Shown one piece after another: positions 34,501 to 42,670 of a DNA stretch of 64,000 nucleotides. The DNA is from DASQHW01 sp038209365 (GTDB taxonomy: Bacteria; Actinomycetota; Acidimicrobiia; IMCC26256; PALSA-610): the NCBI GenBank assembly GCA_038209365.1, contig JBBQXS010000012.1, positions 42,808 to 106,807 of the forward strand, given 5' to 3'. Position 1 is the stretch's first letter. Each line of letters begins with the position of its first letter. Under the pieces are notes generated by a model. That model saw nothing but the letters and a program-made list of their open reading frames with translations, was not told where the DNA came from and ran no database searches. The translations under genes and the position numbers were made by a program.

Positions 34501-35199
34501 ATGGAACCTGTACCCGAGGACTGGGAGCGCGCGCTTGCCGTCGTCGCCCATCCCGACGACATGGAGTACGGGGCCGCGTCGGCGGTGGCGCGCTGGACGG
34601 ACCAGGGCAAGACCGTGACGTATGTGCTCGCGACGCGGGGCGAGGCCGGGATCGACGCGCTGGAACCCGAGGAGTGCGCGCGCGTGCGCCAGGCCGAGGA
34701 GCTGGCGGGGGCCGGCGCGGTCGGTGTCGCGGCCGTCGAGTTCCTCGAGCACTCCGACGGCCTCGTCGAGTACGGATTACCCCTGCGACGCGACCTGGCG
34801 CTTGCGATCCGGCGGCACCGGCCCGAAGTGCTCGTCACGCTGAACTACGACGAGCGGTGGGGTGGCGGCTCCCTGAACATGGCCGACCACCGTCACGTCG
34901 GGCTCGCCGCCCTCGACGCGATACGCGACGCGGGCAACAGATGGATCTTCGGAGGAACGCGCGGCCCGAAGCCGTGGCCGGGCGTTCGCTTCGCGCTCGT
35001 CGCCGGTTCTCCGCGGCCGACCCACTTCGTCGACATCTCCGACCATCTCGACCGCGGTGTCGCATCGCTCGCCGCGCACGCCCGGTATCTCGCTCACGTC
35101 GGCACCGACCCCCGGGCCTTGCTCACCGAGATCGCGGCCCAGGCCGGGGCCCGCTCCGGGGTGCGCTACGCGACCGAATTCGAGCTCGTTCCGTTCTGA
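34501..35199 (+). CDS. PIG-L/LmbE-family deacetylase
   Basis: The 232-aa protein shows AVVAHPDDMEYG (H17, D19, D20 as zinc/catalytic residues) and the second metal-binding segment NMADHRHVGLAAL. The fold hydrolyses N-acetyl groups from sugars or amino-acid-like conjugates, as in MshB and Mca of mycothiol metabolism. Here it directly abuts the VOC gene and precedes an ATP-grasp gene by 3 bp, so a small-molecule modification pathway is likely. The chemistry beyond deacetylation is not evident. Confidence 0.88.
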   Translation: MEPVPEDWERALAVVAHPDDMEYGAASAVARWTDQGKTVTYVLATRGEAGIDALEPEECARVRQAEELAGAGAVGVAAVEFLEHSDGLVEYGLPLRRDLALAIRRHRPEVLVTLNYDERWGGGSLNMADHRHVGLAALDAIRDAGNRWIFGGTRGPKPWPGVRFALVAGSPRPTHFVDISDHLDRGVASLAAHARYLAHVGTDPRALLTEIAAQAGARSGVRYATEFELVPF

Positions 35200-35202
35200 T
35201 CG

Positions 35203-36069
35203 ATGATCTCCGTCGACGTCCGGTTGGTCACGTGCGCGCACCCGCCCGTCGAGGATCGCGACACAGCGCTGATCGCGACCGCGCTGCGGAACGCCGGAGC
35301 CGTGGTCGAGGTCGCCGACTGGCGCGACGCCGGGGTCGACTGGTCCTCCGGGCGCCTCACCGTGCTGCGCTCCCCGTGGGACTACGTCGATGCCGTCGAC
35401 GATTTCGTGAGCTGGACACGCGAGACCGGCGCGGTGACGCAGCTCTGGAACCCTCCGGCCCTCGTCGAGTGGAACGTGCACAAGGCGTACCTGCTCGATC
35501 TCGGCACGCGTGGGGCGCCGGTGGTGCCGACCGTGGTGCTCCTGCACGGCACCGCGGCGTCACTCGACGGCATCTGCGACGCGCGCGGATGGAACACCGT
35601 CGTGGTGAAGCCCGCGGTCGGCATCGGCGGGCATGGCGCCGGCCGCTTCGACGTCGGCGACCCGAACGCGCAGGCGCATCTCGACACGCTCCTCGCGCGC
35701 GGTGACACGCTCGTGCAGCTGTTCATGCCGTCGGTCGCGACCGAAGGTGAGCTCTCGGTCGTGCTCTTCGACGGCGTGGCGAGCCACGCGGTCCGCAAGG
35801 CGCCGGGCGCGGACGACTACCGCGTGCAGGAAGAGTGGGGCGGTCGTGCTGAAGCCGTCGAACCTGCCGCCGGCGCCGCCGAGCTCGCGGCCCGGGTGTG
35901 CGCGGTCCTGCCGGAACTTCCGTTGTACGCGCGCGTCGACATGTTGCGTGCCGGCGACCTGTGGCACGTTCTCGAGGTGGAGGTCACCGAACCGAGCTTG
36001 TTCCTCGAGCTCGCGCCGCCTTCAGCCAAGGATGCACTGGTTCGCGCGGTGATGTCACGGTTGCCGTGA
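35203..36069 (+). CDS. ATP-grasp domain ligase (DcsG/RimK-like)
   Basis: The 288-aa protein carries a typical ATP-grasp arrangement. N-terminal LRSPWDYVD and WNVHKAYLLDL are followed by VVVKPAVGIGGHGAGRF (ATP-binding Lys and Gly loop), TEGELSVVLFDGVASHAVRKAPGADDYRVQEEWGG, and a metal-binding ARVDMLRAGDLWHVLEVEVTEPSLF. This order matches the DcsG/KtgA group of small-molecule ATP-grasp enzymes that join a carboxylate to an amine. Proximity to the deacetylase suggests the two handle one conjugate. The product is unknown. Confidence 0.82.
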   Translation: MISVDVRLVTCAHPPVEDRDTALIATALRNAGAVVEVADWRDAGVDWSSGRLTVLRSPWDYVDAVDDFVSWTRETGAVTQLWNPPALVEWNVHKAYLLDLGTRGAPVVPTVVLLHGTAASLDGICDARGWNTVVVKPAVGIGGHGAGRFDVGDPNAQAHLDTLLARGDTLVQLFMPSVATEGELSVVLFDGVASHAVRKAPGADDYRVQEEWGGRAEAVEPAAGAAELAARVCAVLPELPLYARVDMLRAGDLWHVLEVEVTEPSLFLELAPPSAKDALVRAVMSRLP

Positions 36070-36090
36070 CCGACGCAGCTAACGTTCAGC

Positions 36091-36279
36091 ATGCTCGTGG
36101 GCGCCGTCATCGGGTTGGTCGTCGGTCTCGCGTTGTCGCTCTACGTCGCGCGCCTCGACCTGCGGAAGAGGCAGGCGGGCCTGCGCACACAGGCGCAGTA
36201 TCGCCTTTCCCTCGTCGTCGTGCCGGTGATTCTCGCCGGCCTCGGCGCCGCGCTGGGCGCCGGCATCGCCCAGCTCTGA
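36091..36279 (+). CDS. Small two-helix membrane protein, 62 aa
   Basis: Not recognised. Two hydrophobic segments (residues 1-20 and 41-60) flank a basic loop, RLDLRKRQAGLRTQAQYR. The C-terminal GAGIAQL lies inside a perfect 23-bp tandem duplication that also includes the stop codon. It follows the ATP-grasp gene by 21 bp and may be the last gene of that run. Small membrane proteins of this type often assist larger complexes, but nothing specific can be said. Confidence 0.6.
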   Translation: MLVGAVIGLVVGLALSLYVARLDLRKRQAGLRTQAQYRLSLVVVPVILAGLGAALGAGIAQL

Positions 36280-36305
36280 GGACCGGCATCGCCCAGCTCT
36301 GAGGA
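36260..36305. repeat. Perfect 23-bp tandem duplication spanning a stop codon
   Basis: The unit CCGGCATCGCCCAGCTCTGA plus GGA occurs at 36260-36282 and immediately again at 36283-36305. The first copy encodes the last residues and the stop of the small membrane protein. The second copy lies in the intergenic spacer, so the protein is unaffected. This looks like a recent replication-slippage event. Confidence 0.9.
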
Positions 36306-36326
36306 TTCGCGCGCGAGGATGCCGCC

Positions 36327-36548
36327 ATGCCGCTTGGTTGCATCCGTGTCGATGCCGACGACTTTCCGCCGGTCGCGATGCCGTGCCTGCGCTGCGGGGC
36401 CGAGACGATGATGCGCTTCGCCGGACCGTGCGCGGCGTGTGCAGCCGAGCTGCACGCGAAGTTCGAGGGCACGGCGCGCGAGGTCGAGGGCGCCGAGTAC
36501 GAGCCCAAGATGAATGTCACACCGAACGCGGTGGCGCTGAAGGACTGA
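36327..36548 (+). CDS. Small zinc-ribbon-like protein, 73 aa
   Basis: Two Cys pairs, CLRC and CAAC, are separated by 11 residues (AMPCLRCGAETMMRFAGPCAACAAEL), forming a compact putative zinc-binding site. The remainder is acidic and has a disordered tail ending PNAVALKD. Such small zinc ribbons occur widely in Actinobacteria and often bind other proteins or RNA. It precedes the J-domain gene by 52 bp on the same strand, so a chaperone-associated role is conceivable but untested. Confidence 0.65.
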   Translation: MPLGCIRVDADDFPPVAMPCLRCGAETMMRFAGPCAACAAELHAKFEGTAREVEGAEYEPKMNVTPNAVALKD

Positions 36549-36600
36549 GGCGGGAAACGGCGGCGCACGTATCGTGCGCCCGAGCCGGTATGTTCGCGGC

Positions 36601-37326
36601 GTGGCGACGAGGGTGCGCGACTGGGCGACGGTCGACTACTACGACCTGCTCGGCGTCTCGACCGACGCCTCCGGGGACGACATCGCTCGCGCCTTTCGCG
36701 CCGCGGCCAAGCGCTCGCACCCGGACGCGTCGAACGACCCCGATGCAGCCGAGCAGTTCAAGGATCTCGCCGCGGCATACGCCGTGCTCTCCAACCGGCG
36801 CACCCGTCGCGACTACGACGGGGTACGCGCCGGCAGCACGGCGGTTTCTGTCGTGCCATCGATGCCGAGACCGGCCGCGGCCGCGCCGACCCGCTGGACC
36901 CCCGAACGGGCCTGGCTTGCGCTCATCGGAGGCATCGTGATCACCGTGCTCGGCGTCGGGGCGTCCTACCTGACGTGGTACCTGCGCGACCGCGATGCGA
37001 GCGAACGGGCGCGTTTCGTGTCGGTGGCCGCACAGCGTGTCGACAACGGCCAGATCGCGTTCGACACGGGCGATGGAAGGCACGTCGTCGTCCCCGAGCC
37101 GCGCCAGCACGGCGAAGGTACCAAGGCCGGTCCGACCGTCGACGTGCGTTACGACCCCGCGAATCCCCGTCACGTCGTCGTCGACGCGAGCACGTTCGGC
37201 CGAGACATCACGCTCGCGATCGTCGCCGTCAAGCTGCTGATCGGCGGCCCGGTGTTCGCCGTGCTCGGCGCGCGCCGTCTCCATAAGTCGCACGCGACCC
37301 GGTATGGCGCTAGAGCCGTTCGATGA
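36601..37326 (+). CDS. J-domain protein fused to a DUF3592-like membrane module
   Basis: The GTG at 36601 (VATRVRDWATVDYYDLLGV) places the J-domain at the N-terminus; 241 aa. The HPD tripeptide needed to stimulate Hsp70 is present (KRSHPDASNDPDAAEQFKDL). Residues about 100-125 form a transmembrane helix. The next 70 residues resemble the DUF3592 outer segment (GRHVVVPEPRQHGEGTKAGPTVDVRYDPANPRHVVVDA), and a second helix ends the protein. It would recruit DnaK to the membrane. It overlaps the convergent thiolase gene by 17 bp. Confidence 0.8.
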   Translation: MATRVRDWATVDYYDLLGVSTDASGDDIARAFRAAAKRSHPDASNDPDAAEQFKDLAAAYAVLSNRRTRRDYDGVRAGSTAVSVVPSMPRPAAAAPTRWTPERAWLALIGGIVITVLGVGASYLTWYLRDRDASERARFVSVAAQRVDNGQIAFDTGDGRHVVVPEPRQHGEGTKAGPTVDVRYDPANPRHVVVDASTFGRDITLAIVAVKLLIGGPVFAVLGARRLHKSHATRYGARAVR

Positions 37327-38458
37327 TCGTGACGTTGGCTTGGCCGCCGCCCTCACACATCGTCTGCAAGCCGTAGCGCCCGCCCGTGCGCTCGAGCTCG
37401 TGCAGCAGCGTGGTCATGAGGCGGGCGCCGGTGGCGCCGATCGGATGACCGAGGGCGATTGCGCCGCCGTTCACGTTCACTTTGGCGAGGTCGGCGCCGG
37501 TTTCCTTCTGCCAGGCGAGCACCACCGAGGCGAACGCTTCGTTGATCTCGACGAGATCGATGTCGTCGAGCGCCATGCCGGCTTTCTGCAGCGCGTACGC
37601 CGTGGCCGGGATCGGGGCGGTGAGCATCCATACCGGGTCGGCACCGCGCACCGAGAGATGGTGGATGCGCGCCCGCGGCGTCAAACCGTGCGAACGCACG
37701 GCGTCCTCGCTCGCGATCAACAAGACCGCCGATGCATCCGAGATCTGTGACGACACGGCTGCCGTCAGACGGCCACCCGCCACGAGGGGAGGCAGCGAGC
37801 GGATCTTGGCAAGGTTCGGCTCGCGCGGTCCTTCGTCGTGCGCGATCCCCTCGAGCGGAACGATCTCACGCTCGAATCGCCCTTCCCCGCGTGCCCGCAG
37901 CGCCCGCTCGTGCGACTCGACCGCGAACTGCTCCATGTCGTCGCGTGTGATGTCCCACTTCTCGGCGATCATCTCGGCGCTGCGGAATTGCGAGACCTCC
38001 TGGTTGCCGTAGCGCGCTTCCCATCCCGGCGAACCGAGGAAGGGATTGGCGAAGCCGTACGGCTCACCCGCGAGCATCGCGGCGCTGATCGGGATGGCGC
38101 TCATGTTCTGTACGCCGCCCGCAACGACGAGGTCGGCGGTGCCGGACATGACGGCCTGGGCGGCGAAATGTACGGCCTGCTGTGACGAGCCGCATTGCCG
38201 GTCGACGGTCGTGCCCGGCACCTCGTCCGAGTAGCCCGCGACGAGCCAACACGTGCGCGCGATGTCGCCTGCCTGTGGACCGATCGTGTCGACGCACCCG
38301 AAGACGACGTCGTCGACGGCCGCGGGATCGACGTCGACCCGTTCCATCAACGCGCGGATCGAATGCGCGCCGAGGTCCGCGGGATGCACTTTCGCCAGCC
38401 CACCGTTGCGCTTCCCCACAGGTGAGCGTACGGCATCAACGACAAAGGCATCAGCCAT
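37310..38458 (-). CDS. fadA6: Acetyl-CoA acyltransferase (FadA6-like thiolase)
   Basis: The ATG at 38458 gives 382 aa. The complete thiolase active site is visible: nucleophile C89 in VDRQCGSSQQAVHF, H338 in NGGAIALGHPIGATGAR and C368 in LQTMCEGGGQAN. FGCVDTIGPQAGDIARTCWL, VSQFRSAEMIAEKW and IHHLSVRGADPVWMLTAPIPAT match the steroid-pathway thiolase FadA6 of mycobacteria closely. It cleaves 3-ketoacyl-CoA intermediates during HIP-ring degradation. A FadE pair lies directly upstream on the same strand (10 bp away). The specific name rests on remembered similarity. Confidence 0.85.
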   Translation of the reverse strand: MADAFVVDAVRSPVGKRNGGLAKVHPADLGAHSIRALMERVDVDPAAVDDVVFGCVDTIGPQAGDIARTCWLVAGYSDEVPGTTVDRQCGSSQQAVHFAAQAVMSGTADLVVAGGVQNMSAIPISAAMLAGEPYGFANPFLGSPGWEARYGNQEVSQFRSAEMIAEKWDITRDDMEQFAVESHERALRARGEGRFEREIVPLEGIAHDEGPREPNLAKIRSLPPLVAGGRLTAAVSSQISDASAVLLIASEDAVRSHGLTPRARIHHLSVRGADPVWMLTAPIPATAYALQKAGMALDDIDLVEINEAFASVVLAWQKETGADLAKVNVNGGAIALGHPIGATGARLMTTLLHELERTGGRYGLQTMCEGGGQANVTIIERL

Positions 38459-38468
38459 GCGCTTCAGG

Positions 38469-39368
38469 CTAGAGGATCGCGTTTGCGACGCGATTCCTGT
38501 GGAAGCGGGCATCGCCGCGCGAACGGGCGAGGGCCCACGCTCTCTTCATGTAGAGGTGCAGGTCGTACTCGGTCGTGTAGCCGATGGCACCGTGGCACTG
38601 GAGCGCGGCCCGCGCCGTGACCAATGCCGTTTCGGCCGCCTTCGCCATCGCCATGCTGACGTGGGTGGTGTCGAGGGTTGCTGCCGCGCGGTACACGAGC
38701 GGTCGCGCGAATTCCAGCGCGATCCGAGCATTCGCGAGGTGGTGCTTGACGGCCTGGAACGATCCGACCGGCACACCGAATTGCGTGCGTTCCTTCACGT
38801 ACTCGGCGGTCATGTCGAGCATGCGATCGGTGAGACCGCACAGCTGCGCCGCAGTCCCGCACACGAGGCGGACGTATGCCTCGGCGGCGCCGTCGCTCGC
38901 CGGGACCGACGGCCCGCGCACTTCGAAAAGGCGCCGGGCGCCGTCGACCGACACGCGCGGCACGAGCGTGGCCGTCGCGGGATCGAACCGGCCGTCGGCG
39001 GTGATGATGACGTCGGCGGTGTCGGCCCACGGCACCAAGACATGTCCGATCGTGATCGTCAGGTCGGTACGATCGAACACCGGCACACCCGACGCGGCCG
39101 TCTCGACGATCGGTTCGGGCACCGCGTGCCGGCCGGTTTCCTCGAGGATCAGCACGAGGTCGACCATCGTCAGCCCGAGTCCGCCCTTCGCTTCGGGCGC
39201 CAGCATGCCGACGACACCCATCTCGCGGAGTTGCTGCCACAATCCGGGAACGCGACCGGTGTCATTGGTCCACGCCTCGCGCACGTGTCCCGGCGTGCAC
39301 TCCTTCACCAGGAGATCTCGCACCGCGTCGCGGAAGGCGAGCTGATCGTCGGTGAAGGCGAAGCGCAT
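38469..39368 (-). CDS. Acyl-CoA dehydrogenase, short subunit
   Basis: At 299 aa it is about 80 residues shorter than typical FadE enzymes. The N-terminal domain (MRFAFTDDQLAFRDAVRDLL, GLTMVDLVLILEETGRHAVPEPI) and C-terminal domain (YVKERTQFGVPVGSFQAVKHHLANARIAL, CHGAIGYTTEYDLHLYMKR) are intact, while the middle beta-domain is reduced. Such short subunits form alpha2beta2 heterotetramers with a full-length partner in steroid catabolism. The full-length FadE gene directly abuts upstream (stop next to start), so these two are the likely partners. Confidence 0.85.
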   Translation of the reverse strand: MRFAFTDDQLAFRDAVRDLLVKECTPGHVREAWTNDTGRVPGLWQQLREMGVVGMLAPEAKGGLGLTMVDLVLILEETGRHAVPEPIVETAASGVPVFDRTDLTITIGHVLVPWADTADVIITADGRFDPATATLVPRVSVDGARRLFEVRGPSVPASDGAAEAYVRLVCGTAAQLCGLTDRMLDMTAEYVKERTQFGVPVGSFQAVKHHLANARIALEFARPLVYRAAATLDTTHVSMAMAKAAETALVTARAALQCHGAIGYTTEYDLHLYMKRAWALARSRGDARFHRNRVANAIL

Positions 39369-40514
39369 CTATTTCCTCGGCAGTCCGAGCACACGCTCGG
39401 CGATCACATTGCGTTGGATCTCGTTCGTGCCCGCGTAGATCGGGCCCGCGAGCGCGAACTCGTAGCCCTTCATCCACACGGCGTCGGGTCCGTCGACGAG
39501 CTCGGCGTGCGTGCCGAGGAGCTCGAGCGCGAGCTCGTGCAGCCTGACGTCGAGCTCCGACCAGAACACCTTCACCATCGAAGACTCCGGGCCCGTCCGG
39601 GTGCCCTCGACGATCCGGGTCACGGTCCAGAACGTCTGCCAGCGGTATGCCTCGGCGTCGATGTACGCCGCGACGACGCGGTCGCGCAGCTCGGCCACGT
39701 CGCCGCACGCGTGGTATAGCTCGATCAAACGCTGCGCGGTCGCGAGGAACCGGCCGGGGGAGCGCAGTGTGAGCCCGCGTTCCGAGCCCGTCGTCGCCAT
39801 CGCGACTGCCCATCCCTCGTTCGGCGCGCCCAGCACGTCGACGTCGGGCACGAAGACGTCGTCGAAGAAGACCTCCGCGAAGCCCTCGTCGCCGTCGAGG
39901 CGCTCGACGCCGCGCACCGTGACGCCGGGTGACGCGAGGTCGACGAGGAAGTACGTCAAGCCGCGGTGCCGCTCGGCGGCGGGATCGCTGCGGAAGAGGC
40001 CGAAGAGATGCGTGCAGAACGCGCCGCGCGTCGTCCACGTCTTCTGGCCGAACAAGCGCCAACCACCCGCGGCGTCGTCACGCGCGGCCTTGCTCTGGAT
40101 CCCGGCGAGATCGCTGCCCGCGTTCGGCTCGGACCAGCCCTGGCACCACGTCTGCTCGCCCGACGCCATCTTCCCGAGGATGCGGTCCTTCTGCTCGTCG
40201 CTACCGAACTCGAAGATCGTCGGTGCGAGCAGGAAGATGCCGTTCTGCGTGACGCGCTGGGGCGCGCCGGCGCGGTAGTACTCCTCCTCGAAGAGCAGCC
40301 ACTTCCACAAGCTCGCGTCACGGCCGCCGTACTGCTCCGGCCACGACACGACGGCGTAGCGAGCGTCGAAAAGGGTGCGTTCCCACGCGAGATGCGCCTC
40401 GAAGCCGGCACGGGTGTCGCCGGACGGCAGGCTCGGTCGGGGCACGTGCGCTTCGAGCCAGGCCCGGCACTCGGCGCGGAATTGCTCCTCGGCGGGGCTG
40501 AACGCGAGGTCCAT
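39369..40514 (-). CDS. Acyl-CoA dehydrogenase, FadE31-like large subunit
   Basis: The ATG at 40514 gives 381 aa. SWPEQYGGRDASLWKWLLFEEEYYRAGAP, TWCQGWSEPNAGSDLAGI, FGQKTWTTRGAFCTHLFGLFRSDPAAERHRGLTYF and GGPIYAGTNEIQRN-type C-terminus (PIYAGTNEIQRNVIAERVLGLPRK) agree closely with mycobacterial FadE31. The enzyme would dehydrogenate a steroid-ring-derived acyl-CoA. It is directly followed by the short FadE and the FadA6-like thiolase, forming a three-gene operon. Assignment to FadE31 is from family resemblance, not a search. Confidence 0.88.
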   Translation of the reverse strand: MDLAFSPAEEQFRAECRAWLEAHVPRPSLPSGDTRAGFEAHLAWERTLFDARYAVVSWPEQYGGRDASLWKWLLFEEEYYRAGAPQRVTQNGIFLLAPTIFEFGSDEQKDRILGKMASGEQTWCQGWSEPNAGSDLAGIQSKAARDDAAGGWRLFGQKTWTTRGAFCTHLFGLFRSDPAAERHRGLTYFLVDLASPGVTVRGVERLDGDEGFAEVFFDDVFVPDVDVLGAPNEGWAVAMATTGSERGLTLRSPGRFLATAQRLIELYHACGDVAELRDRVVAAYIDAEAYRWQTFWTVTRIVEGTRTGPESSMVKVFWSELDVRLHELALELLGTHAELVDGPDAVWMKGYEFALAGPIYAGTNEIQRNVIAERVLGLPRK

Positions 40515-40595
40515 AGGCGGGCGGGATCGTACCGTGGCAGGAATCGTCTGGTCATTGGCATTGCTGCCAGTCCGGGCAGCCCGCACAATGGGAGG

Positions 40596-41546
40596 ATGGC
40601 GCCCAAGGTCGTGTTCGTGACGTATCCGCGCATCACCGCGCTCGACCTGGTCGGTCCGCACGAGGTGCTGGGCGCGGCAGGGGGCTACGACCTCGTGATC
40701 GCGGCGCGGGAAGCGGGCGTCGTGCGCTCGACTCGCGGGCCCGGGATCGTGGCCGACCGGTCGCTGTCCTCGGTGCGGGGTGCGATCGACACACTGATCG
40801 TCGTGGGTGGCGACGGTGCGTTCGCCGCGGCCGGCGATCCGGTCTTGGTGCAGGCGGTGCGCCGTCTCGCGGGGCGCAGCCGTCGGGTCGCGTCGGTGTG
40901 CACGGGAACGTTCGTGCTCGCGGCCGCGGGCGTGCTCGACGGCAAGCGTGCGACGACGCACTGGGTGGCGTGCGACTCCCTCGCCCGCCGGCACCCGGAG
41001 ATCACCGTCGAGCCGGATCCGATTTTCGTGCGGGACGGTGACGTGTGGACGTCTGCCGGCGTCACCGCGGGGATGGACCTTGCGCTCGCGCTCGTGGCCG
41101 AGGATCAGGGGCGCGACGTCGCGCTCCGCGTCGCCCGTCAACTCGTGATGTACGTGCAGCGGCCGGGCGGCCAGGCGCAATTCAGCGCGCAGCTCGGCGC
41201 GCAGGCCGCGGCGCGCGATCCGCTGCGCGAGCTGCAGACGTGGATCACCGAGCATCCCGACGCCGACCACGCGGTCGAACGGCTTGCGGGCCGGGTTGCG
41301 ATGAGCCCTCGTCACTTCGCGCGCGTCTTCCGCGCCGAAGTGGGTTGCACGCCGGCGCAGTACGTCGAAAGGGTGCGGCTCGAGGTCGCCCGCCGGCTGC
41401 TCGAAACGACGTCGCTGCCCATCGAAGGGATCGCGCGCGCGTGCGGGTTCGGCACCGTGGAGACCTTGCGGCGCGCCTTCGCACGTCGGGTGGGTGCGAG
41501 CCCGAACGATTACCGAGATCGCTTCCGTTCCTGTCAGTCTGCCTGA
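40596..41546 (+). CDS. GlxA-type regulator: DJ-1/PfpI domain plus AraC HTH
   Basis: The ATG at 40596 follows GGGAGG; 316 aa. Residues 1-190 form a class I glutamine-amidotransferase/DJ-1-like domain with a Cys at 102 (ASVCTGTFVLAAAG) and THW after it. Residues about 215-316 form the two-helix AraC DNA-binding domain (MSPRHFARVFRAEVGCTPAQYVERVRLEVARRLLE, IARACGFGTVETLRRAFARRVGASPNDYR). Such GlxA-family regulators sense small metabolites. The next gene, 20 bp downstream, encodes an isolated DJ-1/PfpI protein and is the probable target. Confidence 0.88.
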   Translation: MAPKVVFVTYPRITALDLVGPHEVLGAAGGYDLVIAAREAGVVRSTRGPGIVADRSLSSVRGAIDTLIVVGGDGAFAAAGDPVLVQAVRRLAGRSRRVASVCTGTFVLAAAGVLDGKRATTHWVACDSLARRHPEITVEPDPIFVRDGDVWTSAGVTAGMDLALALVAEDQGRDVALRVARQLVMYVQRPGGQAQFSAQLGAQAAARDPLRELQTWITEHPDADHAVERLAGRVAMSPRHFARVFRAEVGCTPAQYVERVRLEVARRLLETTSLPIEGIARACGFGTVETLRRAFARRVGASPNDYRDRFRSCQSA

Positions 41547-41566
41547 TCGACATCAAGGAGCCCACC

Positions 41567-42199
41567 ATGGACATCGTTTGCCTGTTGTTCGACGGCATCA
41601 CCGCCCTCGACATCATCGGCCCCTACGAGACCTTGCAACGTCTGCCCGATGCGAACGTGAAGTTCGCGGCGCGCGAGAAAGGACCGGTGCGGACCGACAA
41701 CGGGTTTCTCGCGTTGGTCGCCGATTACTCGCTCGACGAGGTGACGAGCGCCGACGTGCTCGTCGTGCCGGGCGGATTCGCGACGGTCGCGCTCGAGAAG
41801 GACGAGAAGTTGCTCGAGTGGATACGTGCCATCGACGCGACGAGCACGTGGACGACGTCGGTGTGCACCGGCTCGTTGCTCCTCGCGGCCGCCGGCTTGC
41901 TCGAAGGGAAGGAAGCGACGTCGCACTGGGCGTCCCTCGACCGCCTGAGGGAGTACGGCGCCATCCCGACCGCCCGGCGCGTGGTCGAACAGGGCAAGGT
42001 CATCACCGCGGCCGGGGTGTCCTCGGGGATCGACATGGGATTGACCTTGGCGGCGCGCATCGCCGGCGACGAATTCGCGCAGGCGATCCAGCTCGGGATC
42101 GAATACGACCCTCAGCCCCCGTTCGACGCGGGCGCACTCGACAAGGCGCCCCAAGGGGTGGTCGAGCGGCTCGCCGCGATGTACGCGGACAGGCTGTAA
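41567..42199 (+). CDS. DJ-1/PfpI family protein (isonitrile hydratase-like)
   Basis: The ATG at 41567 has AAGGAG six bases upstream; 210 aa. The nucleophilic-elbow Cys lies at residue 100 (TTSVCTGSLLLAAAGLLEGKEATSHWASL), and the Asp/Glu dyad near PYETL suggests a working active site. The closest characterised relatives are isonitrile hydratases and other DJ-1-like hydrolases. It is linked to the GlxA regulator whose sensory half has the same fold. A 13-bp terminator-like hairpin follows 7 bp after the stop. Confidence 0.8.
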   Translation: MDIVCLLFDGITALDIIGPYETLQRLPDANVKFAAREKGPVRTDNGFLALVADYSLDEVTSADVLVVPGGFATVALEKDEKLLEWIRAIDATSTWTTSVCTGSLLLAAAGLLEGKEATSHWASLDRLREYGAIPTARRVVEQGKVITAAGVSSGIDMGLTLAARIAGDEFAQAIQLGIEYDPQPPFDAGALDKAPQGVVERLAAMYADRL

Positions 42200-42206
42200 G
42201 AGAATT

Positions 42207-42238
42207 CCCCGCCGGCTCGGCGGTGCGAGCCGGCGGGG
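42207..42238. terminator. 13-bp GC-rich hairpin, bidirectional
   Basis: CCCCGCCGGCTCG (42207-42219) pairs exactly with CGAGCCGGCGGGG (42226-42238) around a 6-nt loop, with flanking TT and AA extending the stem imperfectly. It sits between the DJ-1 gene and the convergent interrupted small gene, so it may end transcription in both directions. Confidence 0.6.
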
Positions 42239-42256
42239 GAACACTCCGACGGCGCG

Positions 42257-42568
42257 TCAGGCCCGCCCGTACTCGACGTCGTCGGCGTCATCGTCGTGAC
42301 TTCCCGCCTTGGCGAAGCCGCGGCTCACGATGTACGCCGCGCCCATGACGGTGCCGAGCAGACATGCGCGAAACAGGTTCAGTGAAGCGTCGCGAGACGC
42401 GTTGTAGATCACGGTCAGCAGCGCGACACCGATGATCGTGAGCCACAGCTCGGTGGTCTTCGGCGATGGCTTGGTCTAGCGCAGGACAGTCCGCCGGAAT
42501 GTCTCGGGACGGCGTGCTCGATGCTCGGTCTCGCCTCGGCGGGTGGGGGTCTGATCGGTCATGTTCAT
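42257..42568 (-). pseudogene. Small membrane-protein gene interrupted by an in-frame TAG
   Basis: Read on the minus strand from ATG (42566-42568; GGAGCCCCCCAAA precedes it), codons 1-30 encode MNMTDQTPTRRGETEHRARR and PETFRRTVLR. Codon 31 is TAG (42476-42478), and the same frame then continues without another stop to TGA at 42257-42259. The continuation encodes TKPSPKTTELWLTIIGVALL, TVIYNASRDASLNLFRACLL, GTVMGAAYIVSRGFAKAGSH and DDDADDVEYGRA. It has two hydrophobic helices and a coherent acidic tail, so the whole 103-codon frame looks like one real protein. Either a nonsense mutation, a base error in the assembly, or amber readthrough explains it. It does not match a family I know. Confidence 0.75.
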
Positions 42569-42670
42569 TTTGGGGGGCTCCTCGGGGGGTGTGTTGGTCG
42601 CCGGTTCGTACCCCCGACGCGCATGGCCTCACACACTTCTGTAGATGTTTTGTGGAACCATTGCCGAACG

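Noticed and set aside
42476..42478. TAG as a pyrrolysine or programmed readthrough codon
   Set aside because: No structured element after the codon and no pylTS-like gene in the window; a mutation or base error is simpler.
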